Shown here piece by piece: positions 27,867 through 36,346 of a stretch of 64,000 nucleotides of DNA. A model generated the notes under the pieces. That model worked only from the letters and a program-made list of their open reading frames with translations. It did not search any database and was not told where the DNA came from. Origin of the DNA: DATJPW01 sp963752855 (GTDB taxonomy: Bacteria; Desulfobacterota; Desulfomonilia; Desulfomonilales; Desulfomonilaceae); the NCBI GenBank assembly GCA_963752855.1, contig CAVVZX010000052.1, forward strand, positions 124,001-188,000, read 5' to 3'. The first letter of the stretch is position 1, and the number at the start of each line of letters is the position of its first letter. Both the position numbers and the translations under genes were made by a program.

Positions 27867-27951
27867 TGTCATTGCGAGCGGAGCAAAGCAGTCTCCATGC
27901 TTTGGGGATTGCTTCGCTCCGCTGCAGCGGGATTCACTCCTCGCAATGACA
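27867..27951. repeat. Interspersed palindromic repeat (TGTCATTGCGAG-type)
   Basis: The element starts TGTCATTGCGAGCGGAGC and ends CTCGCAATGACA, forming complementary ends, with GATTGCTTCGCTCCGC inside. A degraded relative lies at about 39160-39240. This TCATTGCGAGC-type repeat recurs in several bacterial phyla as a miniature mobile element or REP. Confidence 0.65.
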
Positions 27952-28077
27952 GAGCCGTGCCCCGCGCAATTGAATGATTACAAATACCTGTGGCTTTCAC
28001 TTGACGCAGGACACTCGTGTGGCTAATCTATCTTCTGCGAAATCAGGAGCACCGGCATTATCCGAGGACAAAATCTG

Positions 28078-29124
28078 ATGAATCTGTCGGAAAAACGATA
28101 CGAGAAGATCTTGCAGATGATAATCGCCGAATATATAGCCACCGGCGAACCCGTAGGGTCCCGCACGATTTCGAAGAAGTCCGATATAGGTTTGTCTGCC
28201 GCTTCCATTAGAAACGTTATGAGCGACCTCACGGATTCCGGTTATATCATGCAGCCGCATGTAAGCGCGGGCAGAGTCCCCACTGATCTCGGTTACCGGT
28301 TTTACGTGGATAACACAGTTGGGCCCGGGCGGCTTAACGTCAAAGAGCAAGCTGCTATCGAATCAATGTTGAGTTCTGCGGTAGCTGATTTGCGGGACCT
28401 GCTGCGCCGGTCTTCCTGGATCCTCGCCGGCTTATCCAAACAGGCCGGAGTCGTGGCCGCGGCCGCGGTTGTAGAACAGACATTCAAGACTATTGAATTC
28501 ATAAAGGTGGCTGAGGACCGCATTCTTGTGGTGCTGGTCTCAACCAGTGGTTTGGTCCAAAACAGGCTTATATACGACGAAGAAAATATCAAGCAGGAAA
28601 CCCTCGAAAGCTACAGCCGCATGCTCAACGACATGCTCAAGGACCTGGACTTGCGGCAGGCGAGAGAGCGTATTGATGATGAGCTGAAAAAGGAAAAAAC
28701 ACTGGTGGACGTTGTGCTGGCCAAGGTGTTGCGCTTCGGTCAGACCATACTGTCTGATGATCCGTCCCGTGAGCTGTTCATCGAGGGCCAGTCGAACATT
28801 TTGGATGAGCCGGAATTCGCCCAGATAGAAAGATTGCGGGCGCTGTTGACCACTTTCGAACAGAAGAGCAATCTGCTCAAAATCCTCGACAAAACCCTTG
28901 AAGCCCAAGGTGTTCAAATATTGATCGGGTCCGAACACGGCCTCGACAGCATCGAGTCCTGCTCCATAGTGGCCTATCCGATCCACGCGCAGAATATTCC
29001 GCTGGGTAGCATCGCGGTAATAGGACCTAAGCGGATGGATTACCAAAAGATAATTTCCGTCGTGGATACCACCGCTCTGATTTTAACCCGCATGCTCAAG
29101 AAACTTGTTGAAAGCGCCGTGTGA
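28078..29124 (+). CDS. hrcA: Heat-inducible transcription repressor HrcA
   Basis: Repressor that binds CIRCE operators of groE/dnaK operons. The N-terminal winged-helix domain is MNLSEKRYEKILQMII to GSRTISKKSDIGLSAASIRNVMSDL (about 1-55), with GRVPTDLGYRFYVD near 65-78. The GAF-like and inserted dimerisation domains fill about 100-335. It is 348 residues, a normal length. grpE and dnaK do not follow; the next gene is convergent. No CIRCE palindrome was seen upstream. Confidence 0.9.
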   Translation: MNLSEKRYEKILQMIIAEYIATGEPVGSRTISKKSDIGLSAASIRNVMSDLTDSGYIMQPHVSAGRVPTDLGYRFYVDNTVGPGRLNVKEQAAIESMLSSAVADLRDLLRRSSWILAGLSKQAGVVAAAAVVEQTFKTIEFIKVAEDRILVVLVSTSGLVQNRLIYDEENIKQETLESYSRMLNDMLKDLDLRQARERIDDELKKEKTLVDVVLAKVLRFGQTILSDDPSRELFIEGQSNILDEPEFAQIERLRALLTTFEQKSNLLKILDKTLEAQGVQILIGSEHGLDSIESCSIVAYPIHAQNIPLGSIAVIGPKRMDYQKIISVVDTTALILTRMLKKLVESAV

Positions 29125-29139
29125 AAGAAGCGAGCGCGG

Positions 29140-29736
29140 TCACTCCGCCTGGATCTCCCGGAGACGCTCCCTGAAAAAATCAAGAGATTGAGCGCCTACA
29201 ATTTTGTGCTTCCCATTGATTATGAACGTGGGAACCGCATTGATTCCCAACTGACGTCCCTCGCTATGGGCCTCATCCAAACGCGAAGCATAGCGGCCTT
29301 CTTGCAAAGCGACGCGAAGATCATCAGCGTCCAAGCCTTCTTCTTGGGCTAGTTCCAGGAGGACGTCGAGGTCCCCGATGTCACGGGTTTCCGTAAAGTA
29401 AGCCCGGAATATACGACCGTGGAAAGAATCAAAACGCCCCGCGTCCCTGGCGTATTCGCTTGCTTCCAAAGACATGCGGGAGTTGGACAGCCGAGACACC
29501 TCGCCAAAATTCACACCTAATGAACCGTACGTGTGGTTAAGCCTTTCCCAGAATCTTTTCACATTCATCCCGGGGAATCTGTCCGAAAGCAGAGTTCCTG
29601 TTGATGGAGTTTCGGGATGAAGTTCATAGCTCACCCATTCATCCTTTATGGGAAATTCTTTTTTGAGCGCTTCGACAAGACCCTTGCCGACGTAGCAGAA
29701 AGGTCAGATGAAGTCCGAAAAAATCCTTATATTCAT
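29140..29736 (-). CDS. DsbA/FrnE-family oxidoreductase, candidate selenoprotein (in-frame TGA = Sec11)
   Basis: A thioredoxin-fold DsbA-like (FrnE) protein of 198 residues if an in-frame TGA at 29704-29706 is read as selenocysteine. The sequence begins MNIRIFSDFI, then TGA, then PFCYVGKGLVEALKK. The TGA occupies the first Cys position of the C-x-x-C active site (family: DFVCPWCYVGK). The frame is open on both sides, and the rest fits FrnE: HGRIFRAYFTE, DIGDLDVLLELAQEEGLD, GINAVPTFIINGKHKIVGAQ. A SECIS-like hairpin lies 13 bases downstream. Conventional annotation would start at GTG 29634 and lose the active site. A Cys-to-stop mutation is the alternative. It converges on hrcA and has GGAGG about 11 bases upstream. 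Confidence 0.75.
29672..29690 (-). promoter_or_regulatory. Candidate bacterial SECIS element
   Basis: On the minus strand an 8-bp stem (TCGGCAAG pairing with CTTGTCGA, one G-T pair) closes a GGU apical loop. It begins 13 bases after the TGA codon and its loop is 21 bases from it. A small loop carrying G residues about 16-37 bases beyond UGA is what bacterial SECIS models require for SelB binding. Confidence 0.6.
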
Positions 29737-29883
29737 ATCTTGGGATGCCTCCATAAATGGTCTCGCAACTGGAATGCTGTTTATAAGACGTTGTGAAATA
29801 TTGAACGATTCTTTTTTAGCCTGACTTTGAGCATTCTAGATTTATCATCGCACAGTTTTGTCGTCGAGGGTGCCTTATTTTGT

Positions 29884-29912
29884 TTGACGGTTTATATACC
29901 GATTGGTATACT
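29884..29912 (+). promoter_or_regulatory. tetR promoter with overlapping palindromic operator
   Basis: TTGACG (29884-29889), a 17-base spacer and TATACT (29907-29912). The palindrome TATACCGATTGGTATA (29895-29910) lies between and overlaps the -10 box, as expected for autorepression by a TetR-family protein. A matching site precedes the amylase gene at 30531-30546. Confidence 0.65.
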
Positions 29913-29940
29913 TGGAACAATCTTACAACGCGGCCTTAAG

Positions 29941-30507
29941 ATGGACAATCGATCTAACATATTGCTGCACGCTCTGGAATTATTCTCAGCTCGTGGATAC
30001 GACGCTGTGGGTGTCCAAGAAATCGTCGATGCCGCCGGCATTACAAAACCAACTCTTTACCATTACTTCGGAAGCAAGCTTGGATTGCTGAACGCTATTT
30101 GCGACGAACATTTCTCAATTCTATACAAAGCCATCCAACAAGCGGCGGATTACCAACATAACGTGCCGCTGACTCTTAACCGGTTAGCGGCCGCATACTT
30201 TAGTTATGCGGATGACAACAAGGTTTTCTATCGAATGCTCTTGTCCGCTTGGTTCGCGCCGCCTGACAGCGATGCGTTCAAAGCGGTGTCTCGTTTGAAC
30301 GAAAGACAGCAGCAGCTTTTGGAAAACCTATTTATTGAGGCCGCAAAAGATCATGGCAATATGAAAGGTCGTCATCAAGCCTATGCTGCGACTTTCTTGG
30401 GAATGGTCAATACTTATATCGGCTTGTCCTTAAATGGATATATCCAACTGAATAGAGAATTAACATACAAGGCCGTTCACCAGTTTATGCACGGTATTTT
30501 TTCTTGA
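29941..30507 (+). CDS. TetR-family transcriptional regulator
   Basis: A 188-residue repressor. The N-terminal helix-turn-helix is NILLHALELFSARGYDAVGVQ to ITKPTLYHYFGSKLGLLNAI (about 5-53). The C-terminal ligand domain is helical (about 60-188). The start at 29941 is preferred because the promoter and operator lie within the longer upstream frame (29827). It sits directly before the GH13 gene with a second operator between them, so that gene is the probable target. The ligand is unknown. Confidence 0.82.
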   Translation: MDNRSNILLHALELFSARGYDAVGVQEIVDAAGITKPTLYHYFGSKLGLLNAICDEHFSILYKAIQQAADYQHNVPLTLNRLAAAYFSYADDNKVFYRMLLSAWFAPPDSDAFKAVSRLNERQQQLLENLFIEAAKDHGNMKGRHQAYAATFLGMVNTYIGLSLNGYIQLNRELTYKAVHQFMHGIFS

Positions 30508-30530
30508 GGCTCTATTTTTTGGCTTCTGAT

Positions 30531-30546
30531 TGTACCGAACGGTATA
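30531..30546 (+). promoter_or_regulatory. Second TetR operator, upstream of the GH13 gene
   Basis: TGTACCGAACGGTATA, nearly identical in its half-sites (TACCG/CGGTA) to the palindrome in the tetR promoter. It lies about 40 bases before the GH13 start, and a ribosome site follows (TTAGGAGG near 30571). Confidence 0.6.
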
Positions 30547-30584
30547 TCAGGAGACAGTCTTCTACGAATTTAGGAGGATTCGTC

Positions 30585-31960
30585 ATGACACATTGGGCTC
30601 ACGATGCCGTCTTTTATCATATTTACCCCTTGGGCCTATGCGGAGCGCCAAAGCGCAACGATTTTTGCTCTCCCATGACCCCGCGTCTGGAGCAGCTATA
30701 CGCATGGATAGACCATCTGCTTTATTTGGGTGTCAATGCGGTGTGCCTGGGGCCTGTGTTCGAATCCACGTCTCACGGGTATGACACGGCGGACTACTAC
30801 AAGGTCGATCGCCGCTTAGGATCCAATGCCGTCTTATCGGAGCTGACGTCCGCAATGCATGAAAAAGGAATTCGCGTGGTACTCGACGCTGTATTGAACC
30901 ACGTGGGGCGCGATTTCTGGGCTTTTCGTGATGTTCGGGAACATCAAGAGCGCTCGGTTTACCGTGACTGGTTTCAGGACCTTGATTTCGGAAAACGGAG
31001 CCCGTTTAATGACCCGTTTACCTACGCGGGGTGGAATGGCCACTATGACCTGGTTAAACTGGATCTAGGCAATCCGGAGGTCAAAAGGCGCCTCTTCGAA
31101 GCCGTTGCTATGTGGATTAAAGAGTTCAACCTTGACGGTTTCCGATTAGACGCGGCGAATTTTATGGACATTGCCTTTTTGAAAGAGCTTGGCGCTTTTT
31201 GCCGGAAACTGCGACCCGATTTTTGGTTGATGGGCGAAGTTGTCGGTGGGGATTATCGAAAATGGGCCAATGCGGAAACCCTGGATTCAGTCACCAACTA
31301 CGAGTGCTACAAAGGACTGTATTCAAGTCATGTGGACCGCAATTATTTTGAAATCGCATACGCCTTCAATCGCCAATTTGGCGATGATGGACTCTACTGC
31401 AACGTCCCTTTGTATAATTTCGCCGACAATCATGATGTCAATCGCGTTGCCAGTCTCCTTGAGAATCCGGCGCATTTGCACACGTTATATTGCCTACTTT
31501 TCACAATGCCAGGCGTTCCGTCGATCTATTACGGCTCTGAATGGGGAATTCATGGTAAAAGGAGCAGCAGAGACGACACTGCCCTGCGCCCGCGCCTCGA
31601 AATTGGGACCGCTTCACAAACCGCTCCGCATCCCGAGCTGAGTAAAACCATCGCGCGGCTGGCGCAAATTCGTCACGGTTTCTCAAGCGCTCAGACACGG
31701 GAATTATCAGCAACTGTTTGTCAGTCATGAACAATTCGCTTTTGCCAGACAGACTCCGGAGGAATGTGTGGTCGTGGTGGTCAATTCTTCCAACAAGCCG
31801 GTTTCTTTAGACTTGAATATTCCGTTCGGCGGCGGTCGATTGGTGGACTTGCTCAATACCGGGCGAAGAATTCCGAGTGTTCGACGGACGTGCGAAAATT
31901 GATCCGGTCTGGCCCTGTTGGGCCAGAATAATGAAACTCGACAGGCCCTCAAGTCCATGA
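30585..31960 (+). CDS. GH13 alpha-amylase family protein (two +1 frameshifts near the C-terminus)
   Basis: A cytosolic glycoside hydrolase acting on alpha-glucans or maltodextrins; no signal peptide is visible. GH13 regions are present in order: DAVLNHVG (region I), DGFRLDAAN (nucleophile Asp), LMGEVVGGD (acid/base Glu) and FADNHDVNR (third Asp). The barrel runs to about residue 370. Extra bases at about 31695 and about 31862 shift the frame; corrected reading continues ALRHGNYQQLF, a beta-sandwich domain (CVVVVVNSSNKPVSLDLNIP) and EEFRVFDGRAKIDPVWP to a stop at 31958-31960, about 457 residues. AGGAGG precedes the start. Regulated by the adjacent TetR protein (inference). Confidence 0.82.
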
Positions 31961-31986
31961 AGAAATGAAAGGCCGACGGCATGTTA

Positions 31987-33127
31987 TCATGAATCCAGCA
32001 GCGCCAGATTGTCGGCGTGTATGACCTCGTCGTTGCTCCTGTAACCCAGAATCCAGTCAATTTCTACGGCTCGCCGCCCCATGATTTTTTCCAGTTCGTC
32101 GGAGGAGTAATTAACTAGACCCACCGCGAGTTTCTTGCCCTTGGGGATCGCAAACCAAAACCGCTGCGCCATGATCGAAGTGTCCCTGGATGCTTGTTAC
32201 CCCAATGGGAAGCAGGCTTTTTCCACTATGAGTTATCGCCTCTGCGGCTCCCGCGTCCACTTCGAGTTCCCCTTCCGGGGCCAGATTATAGCGGATCCAG
32301 TGCTTCCTGGCGGAGATCTTCTCTTTGGCGGGGAGGATCAACGTCCCACACACTTCGCCCTCCATAGTCCTGGCCACTATACCGGGTATTTTCCCGCCTG
32401 CGATTATCATGGGAATGCCCGCTACTCTTACGACCTCGGCCGCTTGCAACTTGGAAGCCATCCCACCTCGGCCGACTTTCGACGGGACATCGGATGCGAG
32501 GCCCCTTAGTTCGGGTGTTATTTCCTCTATAAGCGGAATTAAACACGCGTCTGCGCTGGTCCTGGGATCGCAATCCATAAATCCTTCGATATCGCTGAGA
32601 GCAAAAAGAAGGTCCGCATCTGCTAGAGTAGCCACAAGAGCCGATAGATTATCATTGTCCCCGAACCTGATTTCTTGAACCGCGACGGTGTCATTCTCAT
32701 TTATGATCGGCACTGCTCCCGCAGATAGAAGAGTCATAAGAGTATTACGAGCATTCAGATATCGGCTGCGATGGGTCAGGTCGTCCCGAGTCAATAGCAT
32801 TTGGCCGACGGTGACTCCGTGGCGTCCGAAACCCTCTTCGTACGCAGCCATGAGCCTCGTTTGACCCACAGACGCCGCCGCCTGTTTCTGAGGAATAGTT
32901 CTGGCGCCCTCACGGAAATTCAGACGCCGGACCCCAGCGGCGATAGCGCCTGAGGAAACCATGATGAATTCTTTTCCTTGCTCTTTGTATCGACACACAT
33001 CGTCAACTATTCCGTCCATAACGGCGCGGTCGAGACCTTCGTCGTTAGTGACTACGCTGGAACCCAGTTTCAGCACTATTCGGCGAACAGAGCCGAGAAA
33101 TTCTTTTCTAATCGCTGAGTAATTCAT
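31987..33127 (-). CDS. proB: Glutamate 5-kinase with PUA domain (one +1 frameshift in the sequence)
   Basis: First enzyme of proline biosynthesis, phosphorylating glutamate. The amino-acid kinase domain begins RRIVLKLGSSVVTNDEGL and shows MVSSGAIAAGVRRL, INENDTVAVQEIRFGDND and SKVGRGGMASKLQAA. A C-terminal PUA domain follows (KHWIRYNLAPEGELEVDAGA). An extra T in a T-run near 32160 shifts the frame; the corrected reading continues WFAIPKGKKLAVGLVNYSS to NLALLDS, giving 379 residues, normal for ProB. The start overlaps obgE by 20 bases, so it is translationally coupled. proA is not in the window. Confidence 0.9.
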
Positions 33128-34136
33128 CAGTCTTTTGAGTTTGTTTCAACGTGAGCGAAACGCGCCGGAGCAACTCCGGAAGCCCTTCACCGGTAACAGC
33201 GGAGATCTCGTAAACACGCAAACCTTTTGTTTCAATGAAACGCCTCAGTTGACCCGCGGCGGTTCGGTTTTCCGGGAGATCCATCTTCGTGATCACCCCG
33301 ATCAGCGGCCTTTGTATCAGATCCTTACTGTACGAAGCAAGTTCGTTCATGATGATGTCGAAGCGCTCCGGGGCCGACGGGGTCAGATGCGGAGCAGGAT
33401 CAATCAGGTGCAATAACACTCTGGTTCTTTCGATATGGCGAAGAAACTGGTCTCCCATGCCGGCGCCTTTATGAGCATCTTCTATGAGACCAGGGATATC
33501 GGCCATGACGAAATCTCTTCCGTCCGGGGTCTTTACCATGCCGAGACCCGGAACTTTGGTGGTGAACGGATAATCCGCTATTTTTGGACGAGCGTTGCTC
33601 ACTCTGGAAATCAGTGTGGACTTGCCGCTGTTGGGCAGCCCCACCAACCCCACGTCCGCAATTAGCTTCAATTCCAGCGCCAGCCAACGATCCTGGCCTT
33701 CTTTGCCTTCTTCAAATCGTCTCGGGGCCCGGTTTCTTGATGTCGCAAAGCGGCTGTTTCCTCTACCGCCACGTCCACCTTGCGCGGCCAAAATTTTTGC
33801 TCCGGATTGATCCAGGTCCGCCACAAGTGCGCCGGTCTCCTCCTCAAATACTTGCGTTCCCACAGGGACTCTGATTGTCAGATCAGGACCGTTCCGGCCG
33901 TGTCGATTATTGCCGCTCCCGTGTGTGCCTTTCTTTGCTCGATATAACTGCTGATATCTGCAATCGAGCAAGGTGTTGAGGGATTCATCCGCTTCGATGA
34001 TCACGTCCCCGCCTTTGCCCCCATCACCGCCGTTCGGTCCACCCTTAGGGACATACGGTTCCCTCCGGAAACTGACGCATCCGTTTCCACCTTTGCCCGC
34101 GACGACTCGGATTCTGGCTTGATCTACGAATTTCAA
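33108..34136 (-). CDS. obgE: GTPase ObgE/CgtA
   Basis: Essential ribosome-associated GTPase of 342 residues. The glycine-rich Obg domain (about 1-158) shows GGNGCVSFRREPYVPKGGPN and GGRGGRGNSRFATS. The G domain has GLPNSGKSTLISRVSNA (G1), YPFTTKVPGLG (G2), DIPGLIEDA (G3), TKMDLPEN (G4) and EISAVTGEGL (G5). No extra C-terminal OCT domain is present. It is the third gene of the common rplU-rpmA-obgE-proB operon. Confidence 0.94.
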   Translation of the reverse strand: MKFVDQARIRVVAGKGGNGCVSFRREPYVPKGGPNGGDGGKGGDVIIEADESLNTLLDCRYQQLYRAKKGTHGSGNNRHGRNGPDLTIRVPVGTQVFEEETGALVADLDQSGAKILAAQGGRGGRGNSRFATSRNRAPRRFEEGKEGQDRWLALELKLIADVGLVGLPNSGKSTLISRVSNARPKIADYPFTTKVPGLGMVKTPDGRDFVMADIPGLIEDAHKGAGMGDQFLRHIERTRVLLHLIDPAPHLTPSAPERFDIIMNELASYSKDLIQRPLIGVITKMDLPENRTAAGQLRRFIETKGLRVYEISAVTGEGLPELLRRVSLTLKQTQKTDELLSD

Positions 34137-34307
34137 ATTACGGAAAATGCCGGTTGATGGGCGTCTGAGGATTGCACGCGAGAGCGGCGGCGCCTTGCCG
34201 GAACGTGGCTCGGCGGGACCCTCGCTTGCATGCGCTCCATCCCGCCAACCTTGCTCCTTTTAATGTACTGTATGCCTCCTGGATCTGAGATGATCCAAGA
34301 CGATTGA

Positions 34308-34583
34308 CTATTCAGCGGGGGTTTCTGCTTTAACGGGAACGATTGCGACTCGCTTCCTGTTGCGGTCCTTTCTCTGGTATTCGACGATTCCGTCGATCTT
34401 GGCGAACAGCGTATAATCACGGCCCATCCCAACATTTTCTCCGGGATGAATATTCGTGCCGGTCTGTCGCACAATGATGTTACCGGCCCTTACCAATTGC
34501 CCCCCAAAACGTTTTACTCCTAATCGCTGTCCAGGGCTGTCCCGTCCGTTTCGAGAACTTCCTCCTGCTTTTTTATGGGCCAT
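34308..34583 (-). CDS. rpmA: 50S ribosomal protein L27
   Basis: Large-subunit protein of 91 residues near the peptidyl-transferase centre. It begins AHKKAGGSSRNGRDSPGQRL, the standard N-terminus without the Firmicutes-type cleaved extension. FAKIDGIVEYQRK closes the fold. About 50 bases separate it from rplU upstream, and 170 bases from obgE downstream. Confidence 0.95.
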   Translation of the reverse strand: MAHKKAGGSSRNGRDSPGQRLGVKRFGGQLVRAGNIIVRQTGTNIHPGENVGMGRDYTLFAKIDGIVEYQRKDRNRKRVAIVPVKAETPAE

Positions 34584-34634
34584 GGTATTACCTCCTGTCC
34601 TTACAGGACGTTCGATTTCATGTCTGACAGTGTT

Positions 34635-35003
34635 CTAAGAAGAAACTGAGATCGTTTGCTGGTCAGGGCTATCCGTTTCGACCGGCGCCTCCTGCGGCAC
34701 TATCTGATCAATCTTCAAGAGAGTGTACCATTGCCGGTGACCTTGCTTCTTATCATAGGCTTTTCGGCGTTTCTTTTTGAAGACTATTATCTTCCTGTCA
34801 CGAGCGGTCCGGACAATGGTGGCTTTTACTACAGCGTCCTTGACGAATGGTTTTCCCAGGTCAACACCTTCCGAGGCCCCTATGGCCAAAATTTTATCCA
34901 GGTCTACCTGATCCCCTGGTTCACCTTTGAGCTTTTCGACCTTGAGCTGATCCCCGGCCTCGACTTTGTACTGTTTCCCGCCGGTTTGAACTATGGCGTA
35001 CAT
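34635..35003 (-). CDS. rplU: 50S ribosomal protein L21
   Basis: Large-subunit protein of 122 residues. It begins MYAIVQTGGKQYKVEAGDQL and contains KIIVFKKKRRKAYDKKQGHRQ (L21 signature), with a short Pro/Glu/Asp-rich tail. The start at 35003 follows AGGAGG by about 6 bases; the longer upstream frame covers the promoter. First gene of the rplU-rpmA-obgE-proB operon. Confidence 0.95.
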   Translation of the reverse strand: MYAIVQTGGKQYKVEAGDQLKVEKLKGEPGDQVDLDKILAIGASEGVDLGKPFVKDAVVKATIVRTARDRKIIVFKKKRRKAYDKKQGHRQWYTLLKIDQIVPQEAPVETDSPDQQTISVSS

Positions 35004-35030
35004 GTGTGGCCTCCTAAACCATAACGAATA

Positions 35031-35059
35031 ATTAAAGCACTGGGATGATCGTCTGTCAA
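35031..35059 (-). promoter_or_regulatory. Promoter of the rplU-rpmA-obgE-proB operon
   Basis: Minus-strand TTGACA (35059-35054), a 17-base spacer and TTTAAT (35036-35031), placing transcription start near 35024 and leaving a short leader of about 20 bases. That leaves little room for an L21-binding leader. Confidence 0.65.
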
Positions 35060-35100
35060 GCCCGAAATAACCATGTGATGTAATCATTGACGTACGTGCG

Positions 35101-35165
35101 GGGGCGGGCTTTCAAGCCTGACCGAAGAATTCTTCAGTACACACCCTGGCTTGAAAGACCGCCCC
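35101..35165. terminator. Hairpin downstream of the secreted unknown gene
   Basis: Arms 35101-35118 and 35148-35165 are complementary over 18 bases with one mismatch. The element lies between the end of the secreted-protein gene and the rplU promoter, in position to terminate transcription of the former. Confidence 0.5.
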
Positions 35166-35207
35166 AATTATTGCCAATACGCCCAGCCACACTCGGATGA
35201 TTGCGCT

Positions 35208-36171
35208 CTATCTGCCTCCGTTGGGTTCAGCTTCCGGACCTTTCTCCGTCGGGGTCGCTTCAGTTTCGGGAGCCCCCTCTGTTTCCCCCTCTACTCCGGT
35301 GGCCTCAGGCCCCGCAGTAGGCAGCGGCGCAGGTCTTGAGAGAACTCCGCCGGAAAGCATAGCGCGCCGGCTAGCCCGCTTTATAACGGTTCCCGGCGGC
35401 GCGGCATACGATGGGTGCGCCAAGTCCATGCCGGAACATTTCCATACAAAGACGAAACTATCTAAAATGTTATTAATCATATTATTATAAATATAATTTA
35501 CATCTATGTCCGTCAGTAGCATCGTTCGATCGAATTTGTCAGGCGCTCGAAAAATCACAAATGGGTCTTCCTTCATCGTTGACGCAAAAGTATCGTTTCT
35601 GACGTGCTTAAATCTGGGCATATCTTCAGGTGTAAGCCTTTCCATGAGTTCACCCAGAGAATGAAAATCGCCGTATCCATCATAGAAAAGCCACAGATCA
35701 ATGAGGTTTTCGACTATGATTTCGTCCAGAATCATGGAGAATTTTTCCAGGTGATTCGACATCAGGAAATGCAGGCATTTTGACCAGGATAATGGAGTAG
35801 GCGATCATGCCCAATCGGCCGGCGATATTGGTAGCCGATGTGTCAAGCTTTAGCTCACCGCCCTTGAGGGCCTCAGCGCAGAAAGGGATATCCCTCATCA
35901 GTCGAGCGTACGCTTCCCGCCTGATCTCTTCGAGGTCCTTATTTTTCAGATTAACACGGATATCGCGCGTCATGAAAGTCATCCCGCGCAAAAAATCATA
36001 CCGATTGTTATAAATGTAAGAGCCCATGGCCCTGGGCAGCAGTTTCAGGAGATCTCGCGTGACAGTCTCGAGAAACATCTCGTGCGTATCGTACGGTATG
36101 TAGGCTGACGCAGGAGAGGCAATAATAATTACCAACAGGCCTGCCAGGATTAGCTTTACCGACTTTGACAT
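35208..36171 (-). CDS. Secreted protein of unknown function (one +1 frameshift in the sequence)
   Basis: About 320 residues after removing one extra base near 35755. A signal peptide (SVKLILAGLLVIIIASPASA, about 4-23) precedes a mature N-terminus YIPYDTHEMFLETVTRDLL. Further segments are YIYNNRYDFLRGMTFMTRD, IRREAYARLMRDIPFCAEAL, then EKFSMILDEIIVENLIDLW and FYDGYGDFHSLGELMERL, mostly helical. The C-terminal 40 residues are low-complexity Pro/Glu/Gly. I do not recognise the family. The helical character with conserved Asp/His could suit a zinc-dependent phospholipase-like fold, but I see no motif that proves it. It lies between mutS and rplU, all on the minus strand. Confidence 0.6.
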
Positions 36172-36346
36172 GGTACATCCTCCTGGAACGGGAGATATCG
36201 ACACAAGATCTCCCATAGCAGTGGAGAATACCACAAATGAACAAGAAATTCAAATGGAATTGCAATTAGATAAAGATGAGTTTTAATGTTAAACTTGATT
36301 GTTGGTGATTTCAAGAGATTTCATCAACGGATGAAGTCTGTAGGAT

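Noticed and set aside
28000..28077. CIRCE operator before hrcA
   Set aside because: No TTAGCACTC-N9-GAGTGCTAA palindrome is present.
30760..30775. GTTCGAATCC resembling a tRNA T-loop
   Set aside because: Lies inside the GH13 coding sequence and lacks the other tRNA arms.
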